Shown here piece after piece: positions 1 through 10,097 of a stretch of DNA of 64,000 nucleotides (its first letter is position 1; every line of letters starts with the position of its first letter). This DNA comes from Plumapathes pennacea (Eukaryota; Cnidaria; Anthozoa; Antipatharia; Myriopathidae). The notes under the pieces are model-generated. The model did not search any database and was not told the DNA's origin. It saw only the letters and a program-made list of their open reading frames with translations. The translations under genes and the position numbers were made by a program. The stretch covers positions 15,988,443 through 16,052,442 of the forward strand of contig OZ038464.1 in assembly GCA_964036295.1 (NCBI GenBank). Direction: 5' to 3'.

Positions 1-394
1 TACGTTACTCGGTAAACGTCGGTATTTAAAGAAATAAAAACATTAAATTTTCCTAATTGAAATTTCTTCAAAATGCAAACATGTTTTAAAGAAAAAAACC
101 TATCAGGTCAGGAGGCACATGAAAGCAAAAACATTTTGCGTCTTACCATGTAATTTTAAATGACTTGATTTAGCTTCACTGAGTTGTGTATCGTGTTGTG
201 TATGGTGAGTTGTGTATCGTGTTGCCTGGGGTGATATTTTACGTTTCGTTATACTGCGTTACACTTTGTTCCGTTACGTTAACACGCCCACTTGACTGAT
301 TCTTAAGCCTAATAGGAGGACAGAGTTATTACATCGAAGCTCTGCATAAACAAAAGCACAACAAAGAGCACATAGAAGTCGCTGTAAGTACTAA

Positions 395-935
395 ACTTAG
401 GCATTAGAGCCGTTTTCGCATGACTGTTGAAAGTAATCGTGTCATTGCTTTTGTTTTGCATTTGCTACGCTTCCCGACTGATCCTAACAAGTTTAGAAAC
501 ATTCTTGGCACATCAAGGTTGCGATATTCTCTCGCAAGAAAGCAAGTGGCGATGGCGTGTTCTCGCACTACTGATTCGTTAGTTAAGTTGTTGTTACACT
601 GGTCGATTTGCAACGATACGATGTTGCACTAAAAATCGTTTAGGTGTAACACCCCATTGCGAACGATTTTTCGCGATGTTTGCAGTGCTGCAACGCGTTG
701 CAAGTTTTTGAAAGCGATTCAGAAACTTGCAACACCGCTGCGTGAATTTTAAGCAAATCGGCGTTGCAAATCGTCGTTGCACCAGTGTAACACCAGCTTA
801 AAACCCAATCGCAATTACTTGGTTTTGGTACTTCTAATTGCCCGTCGGACGCGTTCTTGCTTGCCTCATTGATTGGCTCTGGGATTGTTTTGGTTTTGGT
901 TTTTGACGGTCATCAAAAAAGCGCTCCATACGACA
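395..935. repeat. Dispersed ~300-bp TIR element (AAACCGCTCT family), interrupted
   Basis: The left end (about 395-548) carries 'AGAGCCGTTTTCGCATGACT' followed by 'GAAAGTAATCGTG' and 'TTTGCTACGCTTCC'. The right end (about 805-935) carries 'TTTGACGGTCATC' and 'AAGCGCTCC', so the ends are inverted copies. Related copies lie near 30620-30892, 43690-43760 (start only), 46255-46562, 46985-47190 and 57720-58035. The family looks like a MITE that I associate from memory with stony-coral genomes. The middle is disrupted by a second element at 592-792. Confidence 0.6.
592..792. mobile_element. Nested palindromic MITE-like insertion
   Basis: The terminal inverted repeats are TGTTACACTGGT (592-603) and ACCAGTGTAACA (781-792). 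The interior repeats the theme: CGATTTGCAACGAT near the left end matches ATCGTCGTTGCA near the right end in inverted orientation. It carries no coding capacity and sits inside the older element at 395-935. No target duplication was identified. Confidence 0.55.
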
Positions 936-999
936 AACAGCTATTGACATTAAAACTATGAAATCAGGTTTAGCGTGTATTCACGTTTCCTTCACTAGT

Positions 1000-1196
1000 T
1001 GCTCCCTTTCACTCCCCAGCTCAAAATATAGATTCTCGCTAAACGTGTGAGTGATGTAATGAGAATCAACAGTTTAATGAGCTTTCATCTAAGCAAGCTA
1101 TCAAAAGCCAAATTATCCATACTGTGTATCTGGGGAGAAATTGGAGGAGAAAATTGATCACTCTTGGGAATAAAAGGGTTTAGGATAGCTCTTCAA
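1000..1196. repeat. Repeat of the 'CCTTTCACTCCC' family
   Basis: It begins CCTTTCACTCCCCAGCTCAA and ends with GATCACTCTTGGGAATAAAA followed by GGGTT, which reads as an approximate inverted repeat of the start. Related copies are near 60405-60690 and 62305-62503, and a fragment lies near 51400. Non-coding. Confidence 0.5.
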
Positions 1197-1465
1197 AGGG
1201 TTTGTTTCCTATCAGCCGAATCTTGGGCCGTATTCACAAAATTTGATTTGTATTACGAATGAAAATGTGCATAAGTATCACTTTATGCAATGAAGGGATA
1301 CTGGTTCGTTAACTTTGTGCGCAAGGCTCTATCGCTCCTTGCGAACATTCATATAGTCACGAGGTCCAGATTTTAATTATATTTTAGTGAAATTATGACG
1401 GCTTATGTTGTAATACTTCAATTTAGTACTTTGAAACTTTCCTAGGAATAAACTTTGAATCGAGG

Positions 1466-1467
<2 letters not shown>

Positions 1468-1507
<40 letters not shown>
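1468..1507. repeat. Poly-T tract
   Basis: An uninterrupted run of about 40 T. Low-complexity sequence that creates a spurious poly-lysine reading frame on the minus strand. Confidence 0.9.
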
Positions 1508-1781
1508 CTTCTGTTGTAGTGGATTACGCCTGGGAATAAACGCTTGGAAATTATATCAACCAAGTACTTGTCGTCGTTTGTTGGTATGTGCATGTTGTTA
1601 CTGAATTGTGAAAAGCAGTGAGAGAAAAGAACGGTTAGGATGGATAGAAACAAACAAACAAACAAACAAACGAATGGATAAAGGACTGTAGGGAAAAAGG
1701 GAAGAGAGATCGAGATCGAGATCGAGTCTATTTCGACGTGCCCAAAGACATATTTTTGTTTGATTTTTGTAGATTATTCAG

Positions 1782-4700
1782 CTTCATCTCAAGACATTTC
1801 GGCTCGAGAAGTATGTGTCATGAAACGTCACCGACCTCTTGAACTCAGATACACGAAGGTACAGCAATCGATTCTTAATCGTGCAATGCGATTTTGTCGT
1901 TAAATTATTTTTCGTCCGTATAAATAAACCTGAAAGATAAATTAAACCTCCGTTCTCTTTATCGTGTGTTTAGTTTTTCACTCCGGAACAATATGATCCC
2001 AGGGACGATTTACCATTCAGAGGTAAGTCACAACAATTAACACGGTTTATATCGACTTTTGCATCTCATCAGATAGATATTATTTAGTATCTGCTCTTTA
2101 ACTAAAAGCGATGAAGTTAACGTTATCCAATGCTTTGCTTGGGAATAGGCCATTATCGAAATTCCTATTGCTAACCTTTCTTACTGCTTCATTTTCATAC
2201 AAATAGAACTCGTTTTAATCATAAGAAATGTTTTGTACAAGCCTCGTTTTGAAACAGAGGCAATGGGCATCTCGGAAAATTTGCAAGGAAAGTTTTGAGT
2301 GCAACATTGCTGTTACGTGAAGTGGGTGCTAATTATCTCTTTAGTTTTTCCTTATATTCCTATATGTGAGCCCAGGACAATATTATTTGTCAATATTCAG
2401 AACCCAAATGCTTGAAACTGAACTTAATTCTTAATCCATACCTGGTTCCAGATGTTTTCTTCCCTTAAGGGGACCAGGATATCGTAAACATCGTATTTCC
2501 TCGATTAAGTGCCCCCTCCCCTCTCCCCAAATTGCGTACAGTACGAGATTAACAATTGGCATACTTATAAGTTATGGCTGATAAAAGAAACGAGTTATAT
2601 ACTGATTTACAAGAAATAGTTACTGTAGCAATCCAGCCTGTGAAAAACGTTACTGCAAATGTTTTTTCAATTTCGAATTTTTCATTTTGAATAGTTATCT
2701 CGCACAACAAAAATATTTCAAATCACGTTTTATATTAAGCGCCTTCCATTGATTAAGCGCCGTCATGGCCACGAAATTTGAAATAAGGGCCTAGGGCGCT
2801 TATTCGAGGAAATACGATAAATCTAGAATTATATAATTTATTCTCTAAAATTACTAGCGACCAAATTGAACACAGTGCAAAGTCTAATATAGACCCCACT
2901 TGGTGTATTGATTGTGTCACTAAATTTTATTGTAGTGAGGACGTTAGATCATAATGAGGTTGCCGACATCCTGCCGTCGTGTGCATACAAGCCTTCATAC
3001 GTAGTAAACAGGAAAATGAAGGCTAATGAAGCGATACTCCAGGGCTTCGTAAGTTCCACCCTACCTTTCCTATTACCTTCTTTGCCCCCCCCCCCCCTTT
3101 TTTTTTCGATTTATTCATTATTTTTCTGGTTTCATTTTCTTTTCCTCTTTCCGCTCAATCATTTCTTTGATTTTGTTTTTATCAATTTCTTTCTCTCTTT
3201 CTTTCGCCCTTCCTTTTTTTTCTCTCTTTTCCCCCTTGTTCCTTTATCCGTTTTCTATCGCGCACTTCTTTTTCCTACCCTTTCCTTCCGTCCCCCTTTC
3301 CCATTTTCGTCTTCCCTCCCTCCTGTCATTCTTCATCTTTTCATCTTGATATTCCTTTCCTCCTTCCAGCTGCATAAAGTTCTGTTTTCGCGACGCTGAG
3401 CATACCCACATCAACCTTTAGTTTTCCTAGAGACAGATCACCGACCCAATTTCTCCATACTTATTACAGTTAGTATCTACAGTAGTCGGCAGTAAAGTGG
3501 TGGCCATTTATGATTTCAATTGATTTGGGTTTCTTTTGTTTTCTCGGCCTTGCCAGATCAAGCAGACTCTCGTGTACCCTGAAGATTACACGGATATTTA
3601 CGCGACTAACAACGAAAACAACGTAAACCGTGGAAATAAAAAGATAGATGAAATAGTGAGTACTGTCTAACGCCATCTTGGATTTTACTATTATGGGATA
3701 CACATGCAGCATTATGGACGTTTGCAACAATGCACTATATTTCCTTTGTAATTTTGTAGGGGTAGATAATCTGTTTCTCGTGTTCCGGTATAACTTACAC
3801 GTTGCAGTTTGTCTTCAAGATGAAGAAGCAAGTATAGTATGGAATAGGAAGAAAATACAATTAAAATTAAAATTAAAATTATATTGGAATTGAAATAAAA
3901 ATTGTTGTAAAAACTAACATTAAACAGTTATAGATATGTTGTAAAAATTTGGCATTTGAAACTTTCCATTCAGTAGCTGTATTTTAATATTCTTTTATCA
4001 AAAACAAAAGATAGGGACCTGGAGGCATGCCACAAGGAATTATGAAAGTGACAGCAAAAGTTGCTTTTTTTTTTACCTCAGGAAGCCAAAGATGTTGTTT
4101 CTACGTACATGGCAGCCTTGTCCAAGACAAAGGGGTACGTTCATCCAGAACAGAATTTACGTAACGTGTAATAGTGATTTCTATGTTCCTGCATATGGGC
4201 CTATCGCTTTATAGCTGACTCTACTTCCATTTTTATTGCCTATTTATCCAGGAATCTCTATTCTTTAAAAAAAATTGTCAATGTGGAAGCAAAGGTTGAC
4301 AAGAGTAAAGGAACCCGCTATCTTCTTGAACTGGTGCGTAAAATTCCAGGAAAAACAATTTGTGCAACTAATTATTATTTATTATATAGACACGAGTGTT
4401 TTACTGGAAAATATACCGTGCGTAGAATCCATACGAAACTACATCCGGGACCCGAGTGGCGTATTTTCCATATCCTCACTAGTGAGGATATCGTTGGCAT
4501 CATTTCTCGCTTTTGCACGGTTGTTTGTGCAATTTCTCGTAAAAAACTCGTGTCTAATATAATAAAAAGAAAATTACACGGCGGCGCGAAGATATGGATT
4601 TTATTTTCGAGTGGTAAAAACAATATTTTACTCACTCGCGAAGCGCTCGTTCGTAAAATATTGTTTTTACCACTCGAAAATAAAATTCATATCTTCGCGC

Positions 4701-7700
4701 CGCCGTGTAATATCCTCTGTATATTCTTGTAAATTTAATAAACAATGTTGTGTCCATTTATTAATGATCGTATTAGGTTTTTTCTCAAAGAACACTGAAT
4801 TAAAAGAAAACGTACGTTGCCTACATTTTTTTTGTTTGTTCTTTCTTTACAGGAACTTAACGTCGAAGGACAAGGTATGTTTCGTGTATCGTGCAGATTT
4901 ATGTCGAAATAACCATCACTCATGTCAAGATAAATGAAATAGCCCTATTTGTTTGCTGAATAGTTTTAATTTAATATCACGATCAGTCTTAGCCTTCGAA
5001 ACAGGCCCTAGGGTTTGTTTTTCACGAGCAGTTAGAACGTTGAATCGTTTTATGGCCGCGTCGGAGTCTGGGGCGAGGTGGCAGACTCCGACGCGGCCAT
5101 AAAACGATTCAACGTTCTAACTGCTCGTGAAAAACAAACCCTAGGGCCTGTTTCGCAGGCTAGATCAGTCTTTTAATTACTTTTCAGCTTTTTTTTTTGT
5201 TGGTCTGCCAGTTTAGTATTTAGTATTTAGTAGTCATTACAATGGAGTACTTTTTGCCGTCGAGAACCAAAGGTTTGGTCTGCATGTTGGGACGTAGAAT
5301 GTATCAAAGTCAGGTCAATGTGTTTACTCTGAACGCTGTAAAGATTGCATTGACTTTCCGTTAGCGGCCTTCTCGAGTTATTTTGGGTAGTTACTCAATT
5401 CATAAGGCCAGGCTGCCAAGCTTTCCGCCTGCTCGTATCAGTCTATAAACTAATTTGTGAATCGCCCAATTAGTTGGTCAGCTTTAGTTGAAAATGCAGC
5501 TGGAAAGGCGCTGGGCTAACTACATAACCAACAGACAGACACCCAGACAGTCACACGCACAAAACATCAACCATCCCAAATAACTACAAACCACTGCAAC
5601 AATTCATTCGTGATAATTTAAGATAAATTCTCGTATTAATTATGAATTATACTTTTAGACAAGACTGTGCGGTTGTCGGAGTATGTGTACAGAAGCAAGG
5701 GAAACTACTCTAACTTGTGTTACCCGGAAGGCTTTCAGTGGCGCCGTGATGCCATGGTCACCATGATTGTCACAGGTTTGACTCTTCTAATTCAATTAAA
5801 ATACTTAAAATACTTTATCAATTGCAGATTACCCTGTCAGATGATGAAAGCCAAAACTTCACACTGTGTCAGCCTGAAGATGAAACAACGTATGATATAT
5901 CAATTAAAAGTCGATGTGGGATGAGTTCCGACAAAGGACGAACTCGAAACATCATCCTTTTAGCTGGTTGTTTTATCTCGACGCCGACACAGTCTGAATT
6001 TTTGGGCTCTTTTGATCTGCAGAATAGGTCCTATGCAATTAAGGTTCATTTGAAACAATGAGTATAGGTAATCGCATGATTTCGAGTGCAATTTGGAATA
6101 AATGAACACGAGTAAATTTTTCAAAGAGCACAAAATTGCACGAGCGCCGCGCCGCGTCACTCTCCTGGCTTCTTTAACATAACCTTTCTTCTCAGTCAAA
6201 AACTATGGCCATTGGATCAAGTTCCTTGTGAATCAATTGGAAAACGTAGGTATACTCTTGATTTTGCAAATACGGGACTGATTAGTACAAACCAATAAAA
6301 GCTGTGTTTTTCAGAGCTGGGACAGATGATAAATTTTTATGCCTCAACTATAGAACTAACACGAGTGTACATTTGTATTTTTCATTTTCAAGATTTATAC
6401 CAGCGGGAAAGACCGCAATTTCCAACTCATCATTGTTGACTTCAACAGCACTGACATCAGCATGGACAAACTTCGAAGAAACAGCAGCATTCATGACAGG
6501 TAACTGCGAGCTTCAAGGAATCAGTCCAAAAACAAAGTGTTAAGTTGCTTCAGGTGATAACCCTCGATCTAAGCAACAAATCTCACCCACGGTATTTTTA
6601 GATTACTGTAGAAAATGCTGCCCATCCACGCGAATTCGTTTCCATTTGAAGATGGATAGTTTTCGAAAACCTCCACTTTGGTACCGTTTGGAACAGATTC
6701 TTTTTTCAGTTATCTTTTTTAGTGTATAAGATAGAATGTAAAACCGCTTCGAGATATACTGGCACCGTTAATTATAATGACTGTACTACCAATTTATAGT
6801 AGCCGTCATGCATTTGATTGAGCCTTCCCATGAATTTTCATCAATTTATGGCACTATTTCCATTTTCAGAATAACAATCCTAAAGAAAGACAGTGAATTT
6901 TATAAGACGATGGGTCTTAACCAAGGGGTGAGCCTTGTCAAGGTATGGTCAAGCAGTTTATTGGTCGAACAAATATAGATGAGAGTGTAGAACATCAAAC
7001 CAGAGAAAAATACACCATATCTGTAGAAACGTCGCAGAAGTGTTAAGATAACTTGGCATTTTTGGTGATTTGTGGCGCTCTTTCTAACCATGATTATAAA
7101 TAGAGTATATTACGTGGCCGCTTGGAGCTACACATTTTATCTTCGCGAGTGCTGAAGATCGATAGAGTGCGAGAGAGCAGTAGTTAACGATATTATATAC
7201 GTGTGGTAAATATTTGATGAAATACCAGGAACAAACTCTTCGGCTTAAACTGTCGTAATTATAGTTGATTCATTTATCAGTAGCCATAAGAACATCAAAT
7301 CTTAACTGTGCACGATAAAGACCTTAGAGATGTCCTGGTATTTCAATGAAAGCTATGTAATCATATTGCTAAGATTTTCAATTTGTTGTAATTGTGACAA
7401 TAGTGTTTCACCTCATCAGGATTTTAGGGCACTGATTCAGTCTTAACTTTCCCGTTTTACGTCTACGTTTTGCAGGATAATCACAGCATCGTGTTCACAA
7501 TCGATCTTCACATACAGTTTCCAGGAAATATTTTTGACGCCATTCGTAAGGTACTGGAGCTCTTATATATTTAGCTACCTTAGGCTCAGTTCCCAGCCGT
7601 CGGCGCCCGCGATCCTTATATACTCAGCTCAATCTTACTTTGGATTTACAAATTTTATGCAGAAACAGTTACACTTGCTGCTTTTCACAGGTTCAGTCCC

Positions 7701-8688
7701 CAGCCGTTGGTGTTTCGGCGCCCGCTGGAGACTGAATCTACTATTTATTTAATCTAATAAATCCCATTTAGATAAAATTTGGCCCAATGTATGTGTGGGT
7801 TTGTTATGCCTCCCGATTCAAACAACAGTGTACCACTATAATTGACATCCCTTTCACGTTTGGCATGCGAAACTCCTCTAAGGCTGCGTTCACACTTGGT
7901 GCTCGAGCACTTATACCAGGGCACCGGCACAAGAAAAAATAAAGAAACGTGTGCACACTGGGAACTGGTGCCAACTTTAGTGCCCGAGTAAAAGGTCTCA
8001 AACTTGTACTTTAGGCACGGACACCGTGCCCGAATTCTGGCGTGGGTAAATCTTTGGATATACTGATGATAGTTCTCCTTACTTTGGTGGTTCCCTTTAC
8101 TTTTTTACAGCACACCATTGAAGGCCGAAGCACGTTTGTGCCGTTGGTGCTCAAACTCAAATGCGGCCACACAGTCAAATACCAGCAAGGTAGCTGAATT
8201 ACTATCAAATACATGCCTTTAAACTTGTATGGTATCGAAGTTATTATGACCTTTTTTGTTTCAGGAGGTAGTGGGAGTGATCACTAAGGCTTTTAATCAT
8301 TTGTCATTCCTACCCTGATTCTCTCAATAACCTTTCTTGTTTCAGGGGGGTGGGATAACTATGGTTATGGCCTGTTTGGCGCCTATAAGTCCGACTGGGA
8401 TCGTTTTGAAGGAATGAACGCCAAGGACTACAAAAAAAGATGGGGAGGCGAGGACTGGGACATAATGGACAGGTAACGTCATTAACCGCCTAACAAGTAG
8501 CGATAGATAAATCCATCACCTCCGAGTTTGGGGCGGGGGGACCGTCTGATGTTCGTTTGATCTTGTTTCAATTTTATTTCAGGGCCGTTGGTATTGGACT
8601 CGAGGCCGAAAGAATACACTTGCCAAAGTTATACCACTTTTTTCATGACAGAAAGGGAGACTGGTACGAGTTTGCCAGACTACCGTAA
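1782..8688 (+). CDS. B4GALNT3/4-like: Beta-1,4-N-acetylgalactosaminyltransferase 3/4-like, 5' partial
   Basis: A Golgi glycosyltransferase of the CHGN fold, by family knowledge adding GalNAc to GlcNAc to make LacdiNAc. Exons inferred from splice sites and phase: 1782-1858, 1974-2022, 2936-3048, 4082-4138 (donor uncertain), 4853-4874 (22-bp microexon), 5659-5775, 5841-5966, 6196-6245, 6393-6499, 6870-6942, 7476-7550, 8111-8189, 8346-8472 and 8583-8688 (stop TAA). This gives about 391 residues. The C-terminal half is diagnostic: VKNYGHWIKF, NFQLIIVDF, the metal-site segment FTIDLHIQFP, YKSDWDRFEGMN and the catalytic-region motif RWGGEDWDIMDR, ending LYHFFHDRKGDW. Vertebrate B4GALNT3/4 are much longer, and the cytoplasmic tail, membrane anchor and N-terminal region are not seen. 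The family call is firm; a chondroitin GalNAc-transferase is less likely because of the WGGEDWDIMDR form and the HxKxGxW ending. AATAAA signals at 9892 and 9945 could end the transcript. Confidence 0.87.
2491..2818 (+). repeat. TIR element 'TATTTCCTCGA...GCGC', copy 1
   Basis: It starts TCGTATTTCCTCGATTAAGTG and ends GGGCGCTTATTCGAGGAAAT followed by ACGA, which are inverted copies. The interior shares long stretches with 18467-18853 on the opposite strand (for example CACAGCCTGGATTGC there, CCAGCCTGTGAAA here). Non-autonomous, in an intron of the glycosyltransferase gene. Confidence 0.7.
3050..3365 (+). repeat. Pyrimidine-rich intronic tract
   Basis: About 300 bp of almost pure C/T including a C14-T9 run. 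The open frame running through it is a composition artefact that extends the real exon ending at 3048. Confidence 0.8.
4378..4568. mobile_element. MITE-like inverted-repeat element
   Basis: The left end TATATAGACACGAGTGTTTT matches the inverse of the right end AAAAAACTCGTGTCTAATATA. At its centre is a 22-bp perfect palindrome, ATATCCTCACTAGTGAGGATAT. Non-coding, in an intron of the glycosyltransferase, immediately 5' of the hairpin at 4574-4710. Confidence 0.55.
4574..4710. repeat. Hairpin with 58-bp arms
   Basis: The left arm 4574-4631 and right arm 4653-4710 are reverse complements with one visible mismatch. The 21-nt loop (4632-4652) contains TCGCGAAGCGCTCG. Arm ends read TTACACGGCGGCG and CGCCGCCGTGTAA. 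Non-coding foldback structure. Confidence 0.85.
4981..5172. mobile_element. Foldback element with ~80-bp arms and flanking 10-bp repeat
   Basis: The inverted arms begin AGCCTTCGAAACAGGCCCTA (4991) and end with the complement, GGGCCTGTTTCGCAGGCT (to 5161). They are separated by about 13 nt (GGGGCGAGGTGGC), and one mismatch was noticed over about 80 bp. The 10-mer GATCAGTCTT flanks both sides (4981-4990 and 5163-5172), as expected for a target-site duplication. The near identity of the arms implies a young insertion or ongoing gene conversion. Confidence 0.75.
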
Positions 8689-8783
8689 AATTCCGTAATT
8701 AAGCCCTTCCCGATAATACTGCTCTTCCTAAAAAAAATACCCCCCCCCCCCCACACACACACACACACACACACACACCCCCC

Positions 8784-8814
<31 letters not shown>

Positions 8815-10097
8815 ACATATGTTGTAAACGCAAACATTTCTTTGGTATTTAGCCTTGGCCGTACAAACCAAAGTAAGCCCCCTGTCGCGAGAACGATAAC
8901 TGGCAAGCGAAAACAAAGAGAAGCCTGTATAGGGCGGTATAGTTCTGCCCGCTGTGCGAGCGCGATTGATTTTCCGGGCTACGAGAAACACCTGGAACCA
9001 GATGTTAATATAAGTGAACAGTGAACCAGTATACACAAATAATTAAACGCTTGAAAAAGACTTGCAAGCTATAAATACCAGTTTAATAAGGCTTGGGTAA
9101 CTGTTTGTAATTGAATCCGCCTCGAGTCGTTAAACCGGCAATCCACCAGCTTCGCAGTTTTGCACTTATAATGATGATACGTTGTTTATGCAATCCTTGT
9201 ATTAAAGTAAATCTTGAATTAAATTCAATCACTTGGCTTTAGTGTACAATAGCCTAGCTTATCAGGATTGCACACAACTTTCGAGTAAACTTTTAACTTT
9301 GTTTCATGACGGGTTATTTTCGGCAGAATGCACTCGGAAGAACTATCTTGACTTTCGAAGCCTTTTGCTAGAATATTCACACGGTGAGTATTTGCCGAAA
9401 AACTATACATTGAAAGTTGTGCTTGGAGGCACGTGCAACCTTAATGAACGGGTTATTTCGAGTCTTCGCCCCTTAAATCCACAGCACAGCTTTTACGTAC
9501 CGCTTACTCATTCACTCAACTTCAATCACTGAACTTGTCTGTCATAGGAAAAATACTTACGCCAAGTTTCATATGCAGAACAAGGACTGAAAAACATTCG
9601 GAGAATAACCAATCAAAAGTTCTTGTACGGGGTTCCGTTGAAACCGGGCTGACTGGAGTTCTAATTCCACATCTGCCTGTTCTGAAGAGGACGTGGGTGT
9701 ACCGAGTGCGAAACTGCTTTGAGGCAGTTACGTAAGTCTTTAGCAGCCTTTGGGTCCCGTATGGGTGCATGTAGGACTGATCTTCCATATCGCATAGAAA
9801 GTTTTGACCATCCCGGGGGTCGGTAAACTCTCAGTCCGTATTAAAGGTTTGCTTTGCCTAGTACCACTGTTTCTTAGAGGGACTATTCATATAATAAAGG
9901 TTTGGCTGTTGTGTTTTACAGCAGAATAGTTGTGTAGTTTGACGAATAAATACTCATGTATATCTGGGCAATTGCCTTTTTACCGACGTCAAAAAAGGGC
10001 CGCAAAAATTTAAGCCCCGGTGCTTGATGGGAATTCGCCTCGTGGCCCTGCTTTTTAGTGAGGGCCACCCCACGGCGCCTCTCCACGAAAGGGCATC
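8689..10097 (+). other. 3' UTR/intergenic of the glycosyltransferase
   Basis: No exon is supported. It contains the mixed poly-C/(CA)n tract, then AATAAA signals at 9892-9897 and 9945-9950 that suit the upstream gene. A GC-richer stretch follows just before the PAXX start codon (10020-10097) and is the likely PAXX promoter and 5' UTR. Confidence 0.5.
8741..8818. repeat. Poly-C / (CA)n compound microsatellite
   Basis: Two C-runs alternate with two (CA)n runs just after the stop codon of the glycosyltransferase. Low complexity only. Confidence 0.95.

Larger units (their letters stand above)
1..1781. other. Upstream non-coding region with repeats
   Basis: No exon could be supported here. The stretch holds a dispersed inverted-repeat element with another element nested in it (about 395-935), a 'CACTCCC' family copy (about 1000-1196) and a T40 tract (1468-1507). 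The missing 5' exons of the glycosyltransferase that begins at 1782, including its expected membrane anchor, may lie here unrecognised or upstream of the window. Confidence 0.5.

Noticed and set aside
3049-3399. Long open frame continuing past the exon that ends at 3048
   Set aside because: The sequence is a C/T-rich intronic tract after a canonical GTAAGT donor; the Phe/Leu/Ser-rich peptide is compositional.
4283-4732. 149-aa open frame
   Set aside because: It runs through both arms of a hairpin and a MITE; its peptide contains the same segment twice because of the palindrome.
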